In this document: piece by piece, positions 44,118 to 52,634 of the stretch | How the letters are laid out: each line of letters begins with the position of its first letter | Numbering within the stretch: the first letter of the stretch is position 1 | NCBI GenBank assembly: GCA_043807765.1 | Contig: JAZDFQ010000045.1 | Span: 62,001-126,000 of the forward strand | Reading direction: 5' to 3' | DNA from: Stygiobacter sp043807765 | Lineage (GTDB): Bacteria > Bacteroidota > Ignavibacteria > Ignavibacteriales > Melioribacteraceae | Length of the DNA stretch: 64,000 nucleotides | Position numbers and translations under genes: made by a program | Notes under the pieces: generated by a model | Told to the model about the DNA's origin: nothing | What the model saw: only the letters and a program-made list of their open reading frames with translations | The model's database searches: none

Positions 44118-46232
44118 ATGGATCAAGCACTAAACATCGGTAGTCAATTAGATTGGATTGTATTGGTTATTTATATGATAGCCATGTTGTTATTTGGAAC
44201 TTACTTTGCCAAATACAATAAGGATACTAACGACTTTTTCTTTGGCGGAAGAAGATTTACCTGGTGGTTGATTGCTATGTCAATAGTTGCAACCGGAATC
44301 AGCAGCCACAGTTTTGTTAAATACTCTGCAATGGGCTTTAAGTACGGCTTTTCATCATCAATGTCTTATATGAATGATTGGTTCTTCGTTCCATTTTTTT
44401 TATTTGGATGGCTTCCAATTATTGTTTACTCAAGAATCCGCTCTATTCCCGAATATTTTGAACGCCGCTTTTCTCCTTCAGCAAGATTTTTTGTTACGAT
44501 TTTACAGTTGATGTATCTGGTTGGCTATGTAGGCATTGGTTTTCTAACTATGGGAAAAGCTATTATGCCTTTAATGCCGGAATCTTTTACAATTTTGGGA
44601 GTAGAAATTCATGTAACGCTTATGGGATTAATTTGGGTTACAGCTTTTGTAACCGGAGTTTACATTACGTTTGGCGGTCAAACAGCCGTTATCTTTACTG
44701 ACCTTGTACAGGGATTGATGCTGCTTTTTGCCGGATTTTTAATATTCATTCTTGGTGTAAATTATCTTGGGGGTTGGGGACCATTTTGGGATTTTCTTCC
44801 GCAATCTTGGAAACTACCTTTTGCGGGATTTAATTCTCCAGCGGAGTTTAATTCCATTGGTGCGTTTTGGGAAGACGCAATAGCCGGTTCGGTCGGCTTC
44901 CTTTTCATGAACATGGGTTTGATTATGCGTTTCATGGCAACCAAAAATGTTCACGAGGGAAGAAAGGCCGCAACAGTAAATATTTTATTCATGCTTCCAA
45001 TTTCTGCAATTGTGGTTGGCGGCGGAGGCTGGGTTGCTAAAGCAATCTCAGTTCAGAACCCGAGTGCTTTGCCTGCTAATGTTAGCCCGGATGGAATCTT
45101 CGTTTACATTTCTCATATTTTGGTTGGACCTGGAGTTTTTGGATTTGTTATTGCAGCAATTGCAGCCGCGTTAATGTCAACTGTTAGCGGTTTGTTAAAC
45201 GCAACGGCGGCAATCTGGGTTAACGATGTTGATAAGCCAATTAGAATTTGGCTTAAAAAAGTAAAACGCGATGATCCAACCGATGAAGCTAGAGCAATGA
45301 ACGTAGCCAGAATAGCTACAGTAGCATTTACATTGTTAGGAATTTTTGCGGTATATGCTTTCAATTCATTTCCAACGGTTTACCAAGCACATGCATTTTT
45401 CCATGCTACACTTACGCCGCCATTAATGATTGCAATATTCTTTGGCGCATTTTGGAAAAAATTTACTCCGGCCGGATTGATTACTACTGTAATTGGAGGT
45501 ATATCGCTCATGCTCTTGGGCAATAGATTTCCAAGTGAATTAATTGGACCTATTGCTCATGGAACTCCGTTCGATCCGAAACATCCTTACACATATATGG
45601 CAGCGCTTTATAACTTAATTGTCTGTACAGGTATTGCTATTATAATAACACTGCTTCAACATCAATTAAAGCATTACGCTCATATTGTAAAGAAAATGAC
45701 AAATCCGTCAGTTATCATGTACACACTTATTGCTTTCAGTGCCGTAGTTACTGGTTATGATATACTCAACGCAATATTGAAGCTTAATTTTGCACCTCTT
45801 GGTTTGTTACTGCCTCTAACTTTAGTAATGAGTTTAATTGTTGCTTTCATTACTACCTACTATGTTAAGTATGATGCCGAGGCTCAGACAGCTGGTTTAA
45901 CAGTTTGGTCTATTCACAAATCCAAAGAGTGGTTTAAGGGCGGTAAACTTAATGAACGTGAAGGAGAGAAAGTAAAGGTTACTTTCAAAATAGTTGAAAG
46001 TGAAAAAGACGAACTTAGATTTTCGAAAAAAGATATGCATAAAATGGCCGCCGAACCTGGCGATTTAGTTTATATAACCGATATAAGAAAATGGCTTGGT
46101 GGATTAAAATCTTGCCACTCTGTTTATGGTGCGCCACATGAAGAAGATGGAGTTGTATACTTAAGCAATCTTCATCTTGGTAAAGGCTTATTCGTAAAAG
46201 ACAAGGTTTTAGAAGCAGAAAAAGAGATGTAG
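44118..46232 (+). CDS. Sodium:solute symporter (SSS family) with C-terminal cytoplasmic domain
   Basis: The start is the ATG at 44118 with a GAGGA site; a TTG 9 codons earlier lies inside the previous gene. The 704-residue protein has about 13 hydrophobic segments from residue 12 on, with SSS-type sequence such as NDFFFGGRRFTWWLIAMSI, SHSFVKYSAMGF, TFGGQTAVIFTDLVQG and LLNATAAIWVNDV. After the last helix (about 590) a tail of about 110 residues (TFKIVESEKDELRFSKKD, VYITDIRKWLGG, VYLSNLHLGKGLFVKD) looks like a folded soluble domain. The substrate is unknown. It probably forms a complex with the 70-residue protein encoded directly upstream, and a terminator follows at 46281. Confidence 0.88.
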   Translation: MDQALNIGSQLDWIVLVIYMIAMLLFGTYFAKYNKDTNDFFFGGRRFTWWLIAMSIVATGISSHSFVKYSAMGFKYGFSSSMSYMNDWFFVPFFLFGWLPIIVYSRIRSIPEYFERRFSPSARFFVTILQLMYLVGYVGIGFLTMGKAIMPLMPESFTILGVEIHVTLMGLIWVTAFVTGVYITFGGQTAVIFTDLVQGLMLLFAGFLIFILGVNYLGGWGPFWDFLPQSWKLPFAGFNSPAEFNSIGAFWEDAIAGSVGFLFMNMGLIMRFMATKNVHEGRKAATVNILFMLPISAIVVGGGGWVAKAISVQNPSALPANVSPDGIFVYISHILVGPGVFGFVIAAIAAALMSTVSGLLNATAAIWVNDVDKPIRIWLKKVKRDDPTDEARAMNVARIATVAFTLLGIFAVYAFNSFPTVYQAHAFFHATLTPPLMIAIFFGAFWKKFTPAGLITTVIGGISLMLLGNRFPSELIGPIAHGTPFDPKHPYTYMAALYNLIVCTGIAIIITLLQHQLKHYAHIVKKMTNPSVIMYTLIAFSAVVTGYDILNAILKLNFAPLGLLLPLTLVMSLIVAFITTYYVKYDAEAQTAGLTVWSIHKSKEWFKGGKLNEREGEKVKVTFKIVESEKDELRFSKKDMHKMAAEPGDLVYITDIRKWLGGLKSCHSVYGAPHEEDGVVYLSNLHLGKGLFVKDKVLEAEKEM

Positions 46233-46280
46233 GTTAGAAGAGACTAATGAGAAAATAAGAAATCAGAAGTCGGAATTAAG

Positions 46281-46315
46281 AAGCGGGAAGTAAAAAAATA
46301 CTTCTCGCTTTTTTT
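46281..46315 (+). terminator. Rho-independent terminator after the symporter gene
   Basis: A 12-bp stem (AAGCGGGAAGTA; one G-U pair) with a 6-nt A loop runs into a T run of seven. It lies about 50 nt after the symporter stop. Confidence 0.8.
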
Positions 46316-46326
46316 ATGCCTTCGCG

Positions 46327-46395
46327 TCTTAGCGCCTCTGCGAGAAAGTTTCTCTTTTATCTTAACCAAGATATTATCTCGCAAAGGCGCCAAGA
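46327..46395. repeat. Inverted repeat of the GCGCC-TTTGCGAGA family
   Basis: Two 19-nt arms match at 17 of 19 positions when one is complemented (TCTTAGCGCCTCTGCGAGA against TCTTGGCGCCTTTGCGAGA), separated by 31 nt. A minus-strand reading gives LSRRGAKTRRHKK, a signature I know from spurious proteins over dispersed intergenic repeats in many bacteria. It fills the space between the symporter terminator and the permease gene. Confidence 0.75.
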
Positions 46396-46465
46396 ACTTC
46401 AACTGAATTTTTTGTTCATTATTTCTTATGTTGTATTCCATCTCACCATCAGATAAGGAAATAGT

Positions 46466-47803
46466 ATGGCTGATTCTGTTAAAGCACAAACCACTGAACT
46501 TAAGCGGGAGTTTAATCTTCTCGATACAACAATGATCAGCGTAGGCAGCATGATCGGCTCCGGAATATTTCTAGTTCCGGCAAGCATTGCATTATTTGTT
46601 CATTCTCCATCTTGGTCAATTGCAGCTTGGATAATCGGCGGAATTGTTAGTTTGTTCGGCGCGTTATCAATTGCCGAACTTGGAACAATGTATCCAAATG
46701 CCGGCGGATTGTATGTTTATCTAAAGGAAGCTTACGGGCCATTGTGGGGATTCCTATACGGCTGGTCGGCATTTGCTGTTATTAGAACAGCATCAATCTC
46801 TGCCGTAGCGGTTGGTTTTGCAACATATCTCGGCTACTTTGTTCCTCTCTCAACTTTAGGAATAAATAGTGTCGCTATCATTTCGATTTTAGTTTTAACA
46901 ATGATTAATAGTCTTGGCGTTAAATCCGGAGCTATTGTTCAAAATGTTTTAACGCTTATTAAAATTGGAACTCTAGCAATAGTAGCAGTTCTTGGAATTT
47001 TTTATGGATCGATTGCAAATTTTGCTTCCGGCAGTTTAGGAGAAATTCCGCTCGCCAACATGGCGGGCCCTTTTGGCTTAGCATTAGTAGCCGTGCTTTG
47101 GGCGTATGATGGATGGATTCAAACTACTTTTGTTGCCGGGGAAGTTAAGGAACCGCAGAAGAACATTCCTCGCGCGTTAATAATTTCGACTGTACTGGTT
47201 ATTGTTATTTATGTTACTGTGAATCTCGCCTATATGTCAACATTATCAATCGATAAAATTTCTCAATCAACTTTAGTTCTTTCCGATATGATGACAGTTG
47301 TTGTTGGAACCACCGGCGCGGCTTTAGCGGCAATCGCAGTAATCATATCAACACTGGGATGCAACAACGGATTAGTTTTAGCTCCGGCGAGAATTTATTA
47401 CGCAATGTCACGCGAAAATTTATTCTTTAAACGTTTGGCGCTTGTGCATCCAAAATTTGGAACACCTGTGCAATCTTTAGTTTTACAAGGTATTTGGGCA
47501 AGCCTCTTAGTACTAACCGGAACGTTTGAACAGTTAATCACTTATGTGGTTTTCGCTTCTTGGATTTTTTATGCAATGGCTGCTGCTGCTGTTATTCTTC
47601 TTAGAAAAAATAAACCGGACCTCGCCCGTCCATACAAAGCTTGGGGTTACCCTTACACACCAATAATTTTTATAATCTTTTCAACTTATTTGGTTGTTAA
47701 TACTTTAATTGAAAACCCGCGCGATTCCTTTATTGGACTTGGTTTAGTTTTGATTGGCTTGCCTGCATTCCATTATTGGAACTCAAAATTGAAAAAGAAT
47801 TAG
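46466..47803 (+). CDS. APC-superfamily amino-acid permease
   Basis: The 445-residue protein has about 12 membrane segments. The APC signature follows the N-terminus: LLDTTMISVGSMIGSGIFLV, then AWIIGGIVSLFGALSIAELG and a glycine-rich NAGGLYVYLKEAYGPLWGF. Members exchange or import amino acids with protons or other amino acids. The sequence is LAT/serine-threonine-exchanger-like rather than of a basic-amino-acid type, but the substrate is not assignable. An AAGGA site precedes the ATG. It is transcribed alone, between a repeat element and a terminator. Confidence 0.9.
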   Translation: MADSVKAQTTELKREFNLLDTTMISVGSMIGSGIFLVPASIALFVHSPSWSIAAWIIGGIVSLFGALSIAELGTMYPNAGGLYVYLKEAYGPLWGFLYGWSAFAVIRTASISAVAVGFATYLGYFVPLSTLGINSVAIISILVLTMINSLGVKSGAIVQNVLTLIKIGTLAIVAVLGIFYGSIANFASGSLGEIPLANMAGPFGLALVAVLWAYDGWIQTTFVAGEVKEPQKNIPRALIISTVLVIVIYVTVNLAYMSTLSIDKISQSTLVLSDMMTVVVGTTGAALAAIAVIISTLGCNNGLVLAPARIYYAMSRENLFFKRLALVHPKFGTPVQSLVLQGIWASLLVLTGTFEQLITYVVFASWIFYAMAAAAVILLRKNKPDLARPYKAWGYPYTPIIFIIFSTYLVVNTLIENPRDSFIGLGLVLIGLPAFHYWNSKLKKN

Positions 47804-47826
47804 CGAGTTTTTTTATTTTTTTACTA

Positions 47827-47853
47827 AAGCCCAATTTAAAGTTGGGCTTTTTT
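47827..47853 (+). terminator. Rho-independent terminator after the permease gene
   Basis: A 7-bp stem (AGCCCAA / TTGGGCT, extended by a G-U pair) with a short loop is followed by TTTTTT. It starts about 24 nt after the stop. Confidence 0.85.
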
Positions 47854-47985
47854 ATTTAAGGAGAACCATTAGTACCGTAAAAATCCACATAGAAATGTTT
47901 AATTTTGCCATGAAGGTTTAAGAAGAAACAAACATGGCTTTATTTAGTACAACAATTTGTTAACTCACTGATAAAGGTTATTAAT

Positions 47986-48639
47986 ATGTTCAATTACGGT
48001 TTTATGGAATTGCTTACACACGGAGGTTTTACTTTAGTTATTCTAATTATGTGTTCAATCCTCTCTTTGAAATTAATTGTAGAAAAATGGATTACGCTTA
48101 AGGCATTGGACCCGAAGAATCTGGAAGAGCTTTCACTTAAAGTAAAAGAAGCGATCAGCGAGAAAAATTTTAAGATGGCTCTTCATGTTTGCAAAGTTGG
48201 TAATGTAAAGAGAATGGGTTTCAATATTCCGGCTCCTCTAGCAGCAGTTTTTCTATATATGCTTAATAATTCAAGTTATAAAAAAGAGGAGCTTATGGAT
48301 CTTTCTTTTTCGAAGATGGATCAAGAATTAGTTAAGCTGGAAAAAGGTGTTAGCATTCTTGGAACGTTAGGAAACATTTCTCCTTTCATCGGTTTGTTTG
48401 GAACTGTGCTCGGAATTATTCGTTCATTCGAAGGACTTTCTGTTAATGAAGCCTCAAGCTACTTAACTGTAATGAGCGGAATTTCGGAAGCTTTGATTTC
48501 TACTGCTGCCGGTATTTTAGTGGCTGTTCCGTCAGTAATTTTTTATAACTCTTTCATGAAGCGGATTAAGCAGAGCATTCCCGCTATGGAAACAGAAATT
48601 AAAGAAGTCCTTTATCTACTTAAGAATGGAGCCGCATAA
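47986..48639 (+). CDS. exbB: MotA/TolQ/ExbB proton-channel protein (ExbB-like)
   Basis: The 217-residue inner-membrane protein has three hydrophobic segments (about 11-28, 117-141 and 161-183) with a large cytoplasmic loop, as in ExbB/TolQ. Conserved channel sequence includes LGTLGNISPFIGLFGTVLGIIRSF and AGILVAVPSVIFYNSF. With ExbD it converts proton flow to mechanical work on TonB. It heads a three-gene operon; its stop overlaps the exbD start (TAATG). ExbB rather than TolQ is chosen because a TonB-like gene follows and no tolA/tolB is present. Confidence 0.9.
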   Translation: MFNYGFMELLTHGGFTLVILIMCSILSLKLIVEKWITLKALDPKNLEELSLKVKEAISEKNFKMALHVCKVGNVKRMGFNIPAPLAAVFLYMLNNSSYKKEELMDLSFSKMDQELVKLEKGVSILGTLGNISPFIGLFGTVLGIIRSFEGLSVNEASSYLTVMSGISEALISTAAGILVAVPSVIFYNSFMKRIKQSIPAMETEIKEVLYLLKNGAA

Positions 48640-49046
48640 TGCGCCGCTACAGAATTGACGAAAAAGAATTTTCGGAAATAAATATTACGCCGTTTACCGA
48701 TGTGGTTCTTGTGCTTCTATTAATTTTTATGATTGCCAGTCCGTTTCTTGTTGTTGGCGCATTAAAAGTAAAACTGCCGGAAGCATCAACAGCGGAATCG
48801 GTAAACGATAAAAACGTTGAAGTGTTTCTTGATTCAGCTAATAAACTTTATATGAATGGTCGTTACTTAACTATGCAAGAACTTATGATTCAGATTCAGA
48901 TGAAAATTCAGAGCAATCCAACTCAAGGAGTTGTAATCAAAGCAGACAAAGAAGTTTTCCACGGAAATTTTATAAAGCTCTTGGATGAATTGAAAAAAAT
49001 CGGCGTAACAAAATTTTTGATTGGCGCTACAAAGAAGAATGACTAA
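48639..49046 (+). CDS. exbD: ExbD/TolR biopolymer transport protein
   Basis: The 135-residue protein has one membrane segment (about 19-40). The conserved aspartate needed for proton coupling is in NITPFTDVVLVLLLIFMI (D21). The periplasmic domain has the ExbD pattern ending GVVIKADKEVFHGNFIKLLDELKKIGVTKF. It acts with the overlapping exbB product upstream and the TonB encoded 3 nt downstream. Confidence 0.92.
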   Translation: MRRYRIDEKEFSEINITPFTDVVLVLLLIFMIASPFLVVGALKVKLPEASTAESVNDKNVEVFLDSANKLYMNGRYLTMQELMIQIQMKIQSNPTQGVVIKADKEVFHGNFIKLLDELKKIGVTKFLIGATKKND

Positions 49047-49049
49047 GAA

Positions 49050-49802
49050 TTGATCTCTAAAAAATTAAATATCGAAAAAACTTCTACGCTAATCTCAATC
49101 GGATTTCACGCATTAGTGCTTGCAATCTTTTTACTTTTAAGCGCAATGAGTTCGCAAGACGATTTAGTCGAAATCCGATTCGGTGAACCGGGCGGCGGTT
49201 CCGGCGGCTTCGGTCCAATGGATAAAGAGTTTTCTATGATGGATGTTGGAAGTACAGTTAACGAACCCGCTATTGAGGAAAAAGATAAAGACAAACAAGA
49301 TGTTGACGTTCCGGAAGTAACCACTAAGACTAACGACAATGAAGATAAAATTGCTTCCACTACAACAGAAAAGCCGGAAAAAATTAAACCGGCAAAAGTT
49401 TCTGATGTAGTTAGGCCAACAGCCGGCAACAATCCGGATGGTAAAGGAATTGGAAACGGACGAGGCACAGGAAGCGGAATTGGCAACGGCAACGGAAATG
49501 GTTTTGGCGATGGTCTTGGCGACGGATTTGGAATTGATTGGGGAGGACGCATTAGAAAAATTTATAATTACATAATTCCAAAATATCCCGAAGGTGTTTA
49601 CAAAGAAATTGATGTTAAACTTCGCTTCTCTATTTTGGCGGATGGAAGTGTTGGCAATATTACAGTTTTGAAAAAAGCCGACAGCCGTTTAGAACAAGTT
49701 TCTATTGAAGCATTAAAACTCTGGCGCTTTGAACCGATTAGCGGATCGCAACCGAAAACTTCTCAATCAGTTGTTATCACTTTTCCATTCAGATTGGAAT
49801 AG
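49050..49802 (+). CDS. tonB: TonB energy transducer
   Basis: The 250-residue protein has an N-terminal anchor (about 13-35), a long acidic/basic and Pro-containing periplasmic spacer (about 60-130), an unusual Gly/Asn-rich stretch (about 131-165, DGKGIGNGRGTGSG and further GNG/GDG repeats) and a TonB C-terminal domain (about 172-250: VYKEIDVKLRFSILADGSVG, RFEPISG). It should carry energy from ExbBD to outer-membrane receptors. The start is taken as a TTG 3 nt after exbD; the ribosome site is weak, so translation may be coupled. It converges on coaD with only 2 nt between stops and no terminator visible. Confidence 0.88.
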   Translation: MISKKLNIEKTSTLISIGFHALVLAIFLLLSAMSSQDDLVEIRFGEPGGGSGGFGPMDKEFSMMDVGSTVNEPAIEEKDKDKQDVDVPEVTTKTNDNEDKIASTTTEKPEKIKPAKVSDVVRPTAGNNPDGKGIGNGRGTGSGIGNGNGNGFGDGLGDGFGIDWGGRIRKIYNYIIPKYPEGVYKEIDVKLRFSILADGSVGNITVLKKADSRLEQVSIEALKLWRFEPISGSQPKTSQSVVITFPFRLE

Positions 49803-49804
49803 CT

Positions 49805-50290
49805 CTATTCCGGTTTCGGAAATTTCTCTTTCAACTTAGCTTCAACTATTTCCGGAACAAATCCGGAAACATCGCCATGAAACGCCGCTAAATTTCTAAC
49901 GATAGTAGAGTTCAAGTAGGTATATCTTGCATGAGGCATTAGCAGAATAGTTGATATATCTTCGGCAAGTTTTCTATTCATCAACGCCATTTGGAATTCA
50001 TATTCGAAATCGCTCACAGCACGCAAACCACGAATAATACCAACAGCGCCAAGCGCACGCGCGTGATCAACAACCAAGCCGTTGAATGAATCCACTTTTA
50101 CTGTCGGGAATTCTTTCATAACTTCGGTAAGCATCTCAACTCTTTCTTCCACGGAGAAAACTTGTGTCTTGGTAGGATTCTTTGCAACCGTTACAACAAT
50201 TTCATCAAACAAATCAACCGCACGTTTTACTATATCAATATGTCCGTTTGTTACCGGATCGAATGTTCCGGGATAAATTACCTTCTTCAT
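49805..50290 (-). CDS. coaD: Phosphopantetheine adenylyltransferase
   Basis: This enzyme transfers AMP from ATP to 4'-phosphopantetheine, the fourth step of coenzyme A synthesis. The 161-residue protein is of normal length. Visible motifs are the nucleotidyl-transferase YPGTFDPVTNGHIDI, the GLRAVSDFEYEFQMALMN block and YLNSTIVRNLAAFHGDVSGFV. It lies downstream of rsmD, a common bacterial pairing, but with a 214-bp spacer containing a repeat element, so it may have its own promoter. Confidence 0.97.
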   Translation of the reverse strand: MKKVIYPGTFDPVTNGHIDIVKRAVDLFDEIVVTVAKNPTKTQVFSVEERVEMLTEVMKEFPTVKVDSFNGLVVDHARALGAVGIIRGLRAVSDFEYEFQMALMNRKLAEDISTILLMPHARYTYLNSTIVRNLAAFHGDVSGFVPEIVEAKLKEKFPKPE

Positions 50291-50405
50291 ATCAATTCCA
50301 ATTTTTGTGTGCTGTGAAATATAATACTTTTACAAAAATCACATCAACTGATGTTACGCATGAGTTCACCTTCATGAATTTTACTTAGTTAAAGTTAGTG
50401 ACTTC

Positions 50406-50461
50406 GTGCTTTTGTGGCTTAATTTCTTGCCTTTTCTTTTGCCACCAAGCCACAAAGACAC
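50406..50461. repeat. Inverted repeat of the TTTGTGGCTT / AAGCCACAAAG family
   Basis: The arms GTGCTTTTGTGGCTT and AAGCCACAAAGACAC match at 13 of 15 positions when complemented, with a 26-nt loop (TTTTGCCACC). The words belong to the same well-known type of dispersed intergenic element as the one at 46327, though not the same sequence. It lies in the rsmD-coaD spacer. Confidence 0.7.
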
Positions 50462-50504
50462 TAAGAAATTATAATATGCATAACTTCAGACAATTAAAGA
50501 AATA

Positions 50505-51065
50505 TTAATTCTCGGAAGCACTTTTTTCAAACTGGTATATTAAACTGTCGCCTATTTTTTTAAACGCTTCAATTCCAAACGCTTCTTCATCTTCCTTTTT
50601 TGTTTGGATTGATCGCTCGACTATAACAAGACCATCTTCATTCAAGTAGTTTCTTTCCAGAAGATTTTTCATCGCATTATGAATATCATACTTGAAGAAT
50701 GGCGGATCGGCTAAAATTAAATCGTAGGTATCATGTTCACTCATCTTAGAAAACTTTACAGCTTCCATCCGGAATATTTTGCAGTCTTCTTTCGCATCAA
50801 GAGAAACAATATTCTCCTCCAGCATTTTAGAAACATGAAAATCTTTTTCGATGAAGTGAACCTTGCCTGCACCACGGCTTAATGCTTCAAGACCAAGCGA
50901 ACCGGAACCGGCGTATATATCGCAGACTTTTATTCCATCAAAATCCATTGAATGAACGAGATAATTAAAAAGTGATTCTTTAGTTTTATCCGTTGTTGGA
51001 CGAACAAGATTTGACTTTGGAAATTTTACTGTTCTCCCCTTAAATTTTCCGGCTATTATTCTCAT
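50505..51065 (-). CDS. rsmD: 16S rRNA (guanine(966)-N2)-methyltransferase
   Basis: RsmD methylates N2 of G966 in 16S rRNA on the assembling small subunit. The 186-residue protein begins MRIIAGKFKGRTVKFPK, the family hallmark, with RPTTDKTKESLFNYL, SAM-binding VCDIYAGSGSLGLEALSRGA and the catalytic LADPPFFKYD. Its start shares one base with the stop of the PilM-like gene (TAATG), so the two are translationally coupled. Confidence 0.95.
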   Translation of the reverse strand: MRIIAGKFKGRTVKFPKSNLVRPTTDKTKESLFNYLVHSMDFDGIKVCDIYAGSGSLGLEALSRGAGKVHFIEKDFHVSKMLEENIVSLDAKEDCKIFRMEAVKFSKMSEHDTYDLILADPPFFKYDIHNAMKNLLERNYLNEDGLVIVERSIQTKKEDEEAFGIEAFKKIGDSLIYQFEKSASEN

Positions 51066-51979
51066 TAGATTATTCGGATTGCAATTCCGGCTGCAGCAGT
51101 AAATGAATTGAATTTTATTTTATAAAATGGATTGTTCTGAATTATTTCATCAGCTTTTAAGCGCTCAAACGGATTAACTTTCTTTAACGGCAAACCAAAA
51201 AAGTTTTTAGTCTTGTGTTCAAACTCTTCAGTAATATCTTGTCCGTAAAGCAGAACTCTCTTAAAATCATTTAGCGAAAGATTAAAATCTTCCATCTTCT
51301 TTATAGTTTCCGTAAGCTCAACAAATATATTATTCGAAGAAGGATCAAGGATTTTGAAATAGAAAGGATGAACTCCGTCCATTGCAGAAACAGAAGAATA
51401 CTTTTGATCGATATAAATGCTTAAAGAAATCTCATTATCAATGATCGGTTTTTCCAAATAAAGGAATGCATTTGAAGCTAAGTGAACATTATCGATAAAC
51501 TTGAGCTGCAAACTATTTTTTTCGCAAAATTTGTTTAGCGTAAAGACATGTCTTCGGTCAATTGCAATTACAATTGCTTTTCTTTCTTTAATTATTGCGC
51601 TCTTATTAATTTCTATATGCTGAAGAAAAAAGTCCTCGCTGTTACAATCGGGATAAAGAACCGAAAGCTCCCAGCGGAAATGCTCGATTAAATCCTTCTT
51701 AACGAGAGAGTCATCGAAAGGAATTTCGAATATCTTGAAAAAATTGTTCGGTAACGAGAACGAAACATTTTTAGATTGGATTTGCTTGCGCTTATTTAAT
51801 TTATCTATTGAGCTTTGTAGTACTCCAATTAATTTATCTTCGGAAAGATCTGGCGAGAAGTGTTCTACGTGGTAAATTTGGTCAACTGTTTCAAGATAAA
51901 ACGAATCATCGCGGGAGTTGATTTCCACAACTTGCATCTTTGCATCTGTAAGATTTATTCCCGCATGATTGTTAAACAC
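51065..51979 (-). CDS. PilM-like actin-fold protein
   Basis: The 304-residue soluble protein has features of PilM, the cytoplasmic actin-like member of type IV pilus and competence machines: GINLTDAKMQVVEI at the start, SFSLPNNFFKIFEIPFDD, LIEHFRWELSVLYP and a C-terminal VNPFERLK followed by FNSFTAAAGIAIRII. It is diverged, shorter than typical PilM (about 350), and no pilN/O/P/Q genes are nearby. Placement between comEA and rsmD suggests a link to DNA uptake, but function is inferred only from fold similarity and context. It overlaps rsmD by 1 nt and follows comEA by 13 nt. Confidence 0.65.
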   Translation of the reverse strand: MFNNHAGINLTDAKMQVVEINSRDDSFYLETVDQIYHVEHFSPDLSEDKLIGVLQSSIDKLNKRKQIQSKNVSFSLPNNFFKIFEIPFDDSLVKKDLIEHFRWELSVLYPDCNSEDFFLQHIEINKSAIIKERKAIVIAIDRRHVFTLNKFCEKNSLQLKFIDNVHLASNAFLYLEKPIIDNEISLSIYIDQKYSSVSAMDGVHPFYFKILDPSSNNIFVELTETIKKMEDFNLSLNDFKRVLLYGQDITEEFEHKTKNFFGLPLKKVNPFERLKADEIIQNNPFYKIKFNSFTAAAGIAIRII

Positions 51980-51992
51980 AGTTCCTCTTTTC

Positions 51993-52508
51993 TTACTCGA
52001 ATTTAATATACTCTCGAATCTTAGCTAGTTTGGTGCTGCCTATTCCTTTTATTCTCAAGAGTTGTTCAGCCTTAGCAAAATTACCTTTTTCTTTTCTGAA
52101 AGCAATTATGTTTTGAGCAGTTTTTAATCCAATTCCCGGAAGCGACGTAAGCTCTGCAATTTCGGCTGCATTTATGTTGATAGCTTTAGGCGAACTTTTC
52201 TTCTTAGGAATTTCGGCATTACCCGTTTTGCTTGTTCCAAAAGCCAAAAGTCCTTTTTTAGAAGTAACTTTTTTTTCTAGTGTATCAACAGTAACCGGAT
52301 CTTCCAAATCAACATTGCCAACTGCTGCATTAAACAAACTATCTTGCAAAGAATAATCAAACTCAAGATAGCTTGAGTCGTTACTAGCGTCCTTAAACTG
52401 CTTTACTAGCAAGCCCAGGAGAAAAGCACAGAGCAAAAAAAGAATTATTTTTATTTCAGTTTTTGTAAAACCAATTTTGAACGAAATTTCTTCAATCCAC
52501 TTTCGCAT
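51993..52508 (-). CDS. ComEA-like helix-hairpin-helix protein
   Basis: The 171-residue protein has one membrane segment (about 20-37), a polar spacer and a C-terminal tandem helix-hairpin-helix domain (about 108-171) with ININAAEIAELTSLPGIGLK, IIAFRKEKGNF and LLRIKGIGSTKLAKIREYI. This is the layout of ComEA, which binds double-stranded DNA in the periplasm during natural transformation; such domains also occur on proteins of unrelated function. It starts a unit with the PilM-like gene and rsmD. Confidence 0.8.
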   Translation of the reverse strand: MRKWIEEISFKIGFTKTEIKIILFLLCAFLLGLLVKQFKDASNDSSYLEFDYSLQDSLFNAAVGNVDLEDPVTVDTLEKKVTSKKGLLAFGTSKTGNAEIPKKKSSPKAININAAEIAELTSLPGIGLKTAQNIIAFRKEKGNFAKAEQLLRIKGIGSTKLAKIREYIKFE

Positions 52509-52634
52509 TTTCCCCCCGTGATAGATAAATGGGATGTTTTTGAAATGAAAGAATTAATTCCAGCAAGCCGTTTTAATTATTAACGGATGCGGTTTCTATT
52601 TGACCTCGTCAGCAATAAAAGAACATTAAAAAAT

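Noticed and set aside
46244..46489. 81-codon minus-strand frame with LSRRGAKTRRHKK
   Set aside because: It runs through a terminator, an inverted repeat and the start of the permease gene; composition is that of a repeat translation, with no ribosome site.
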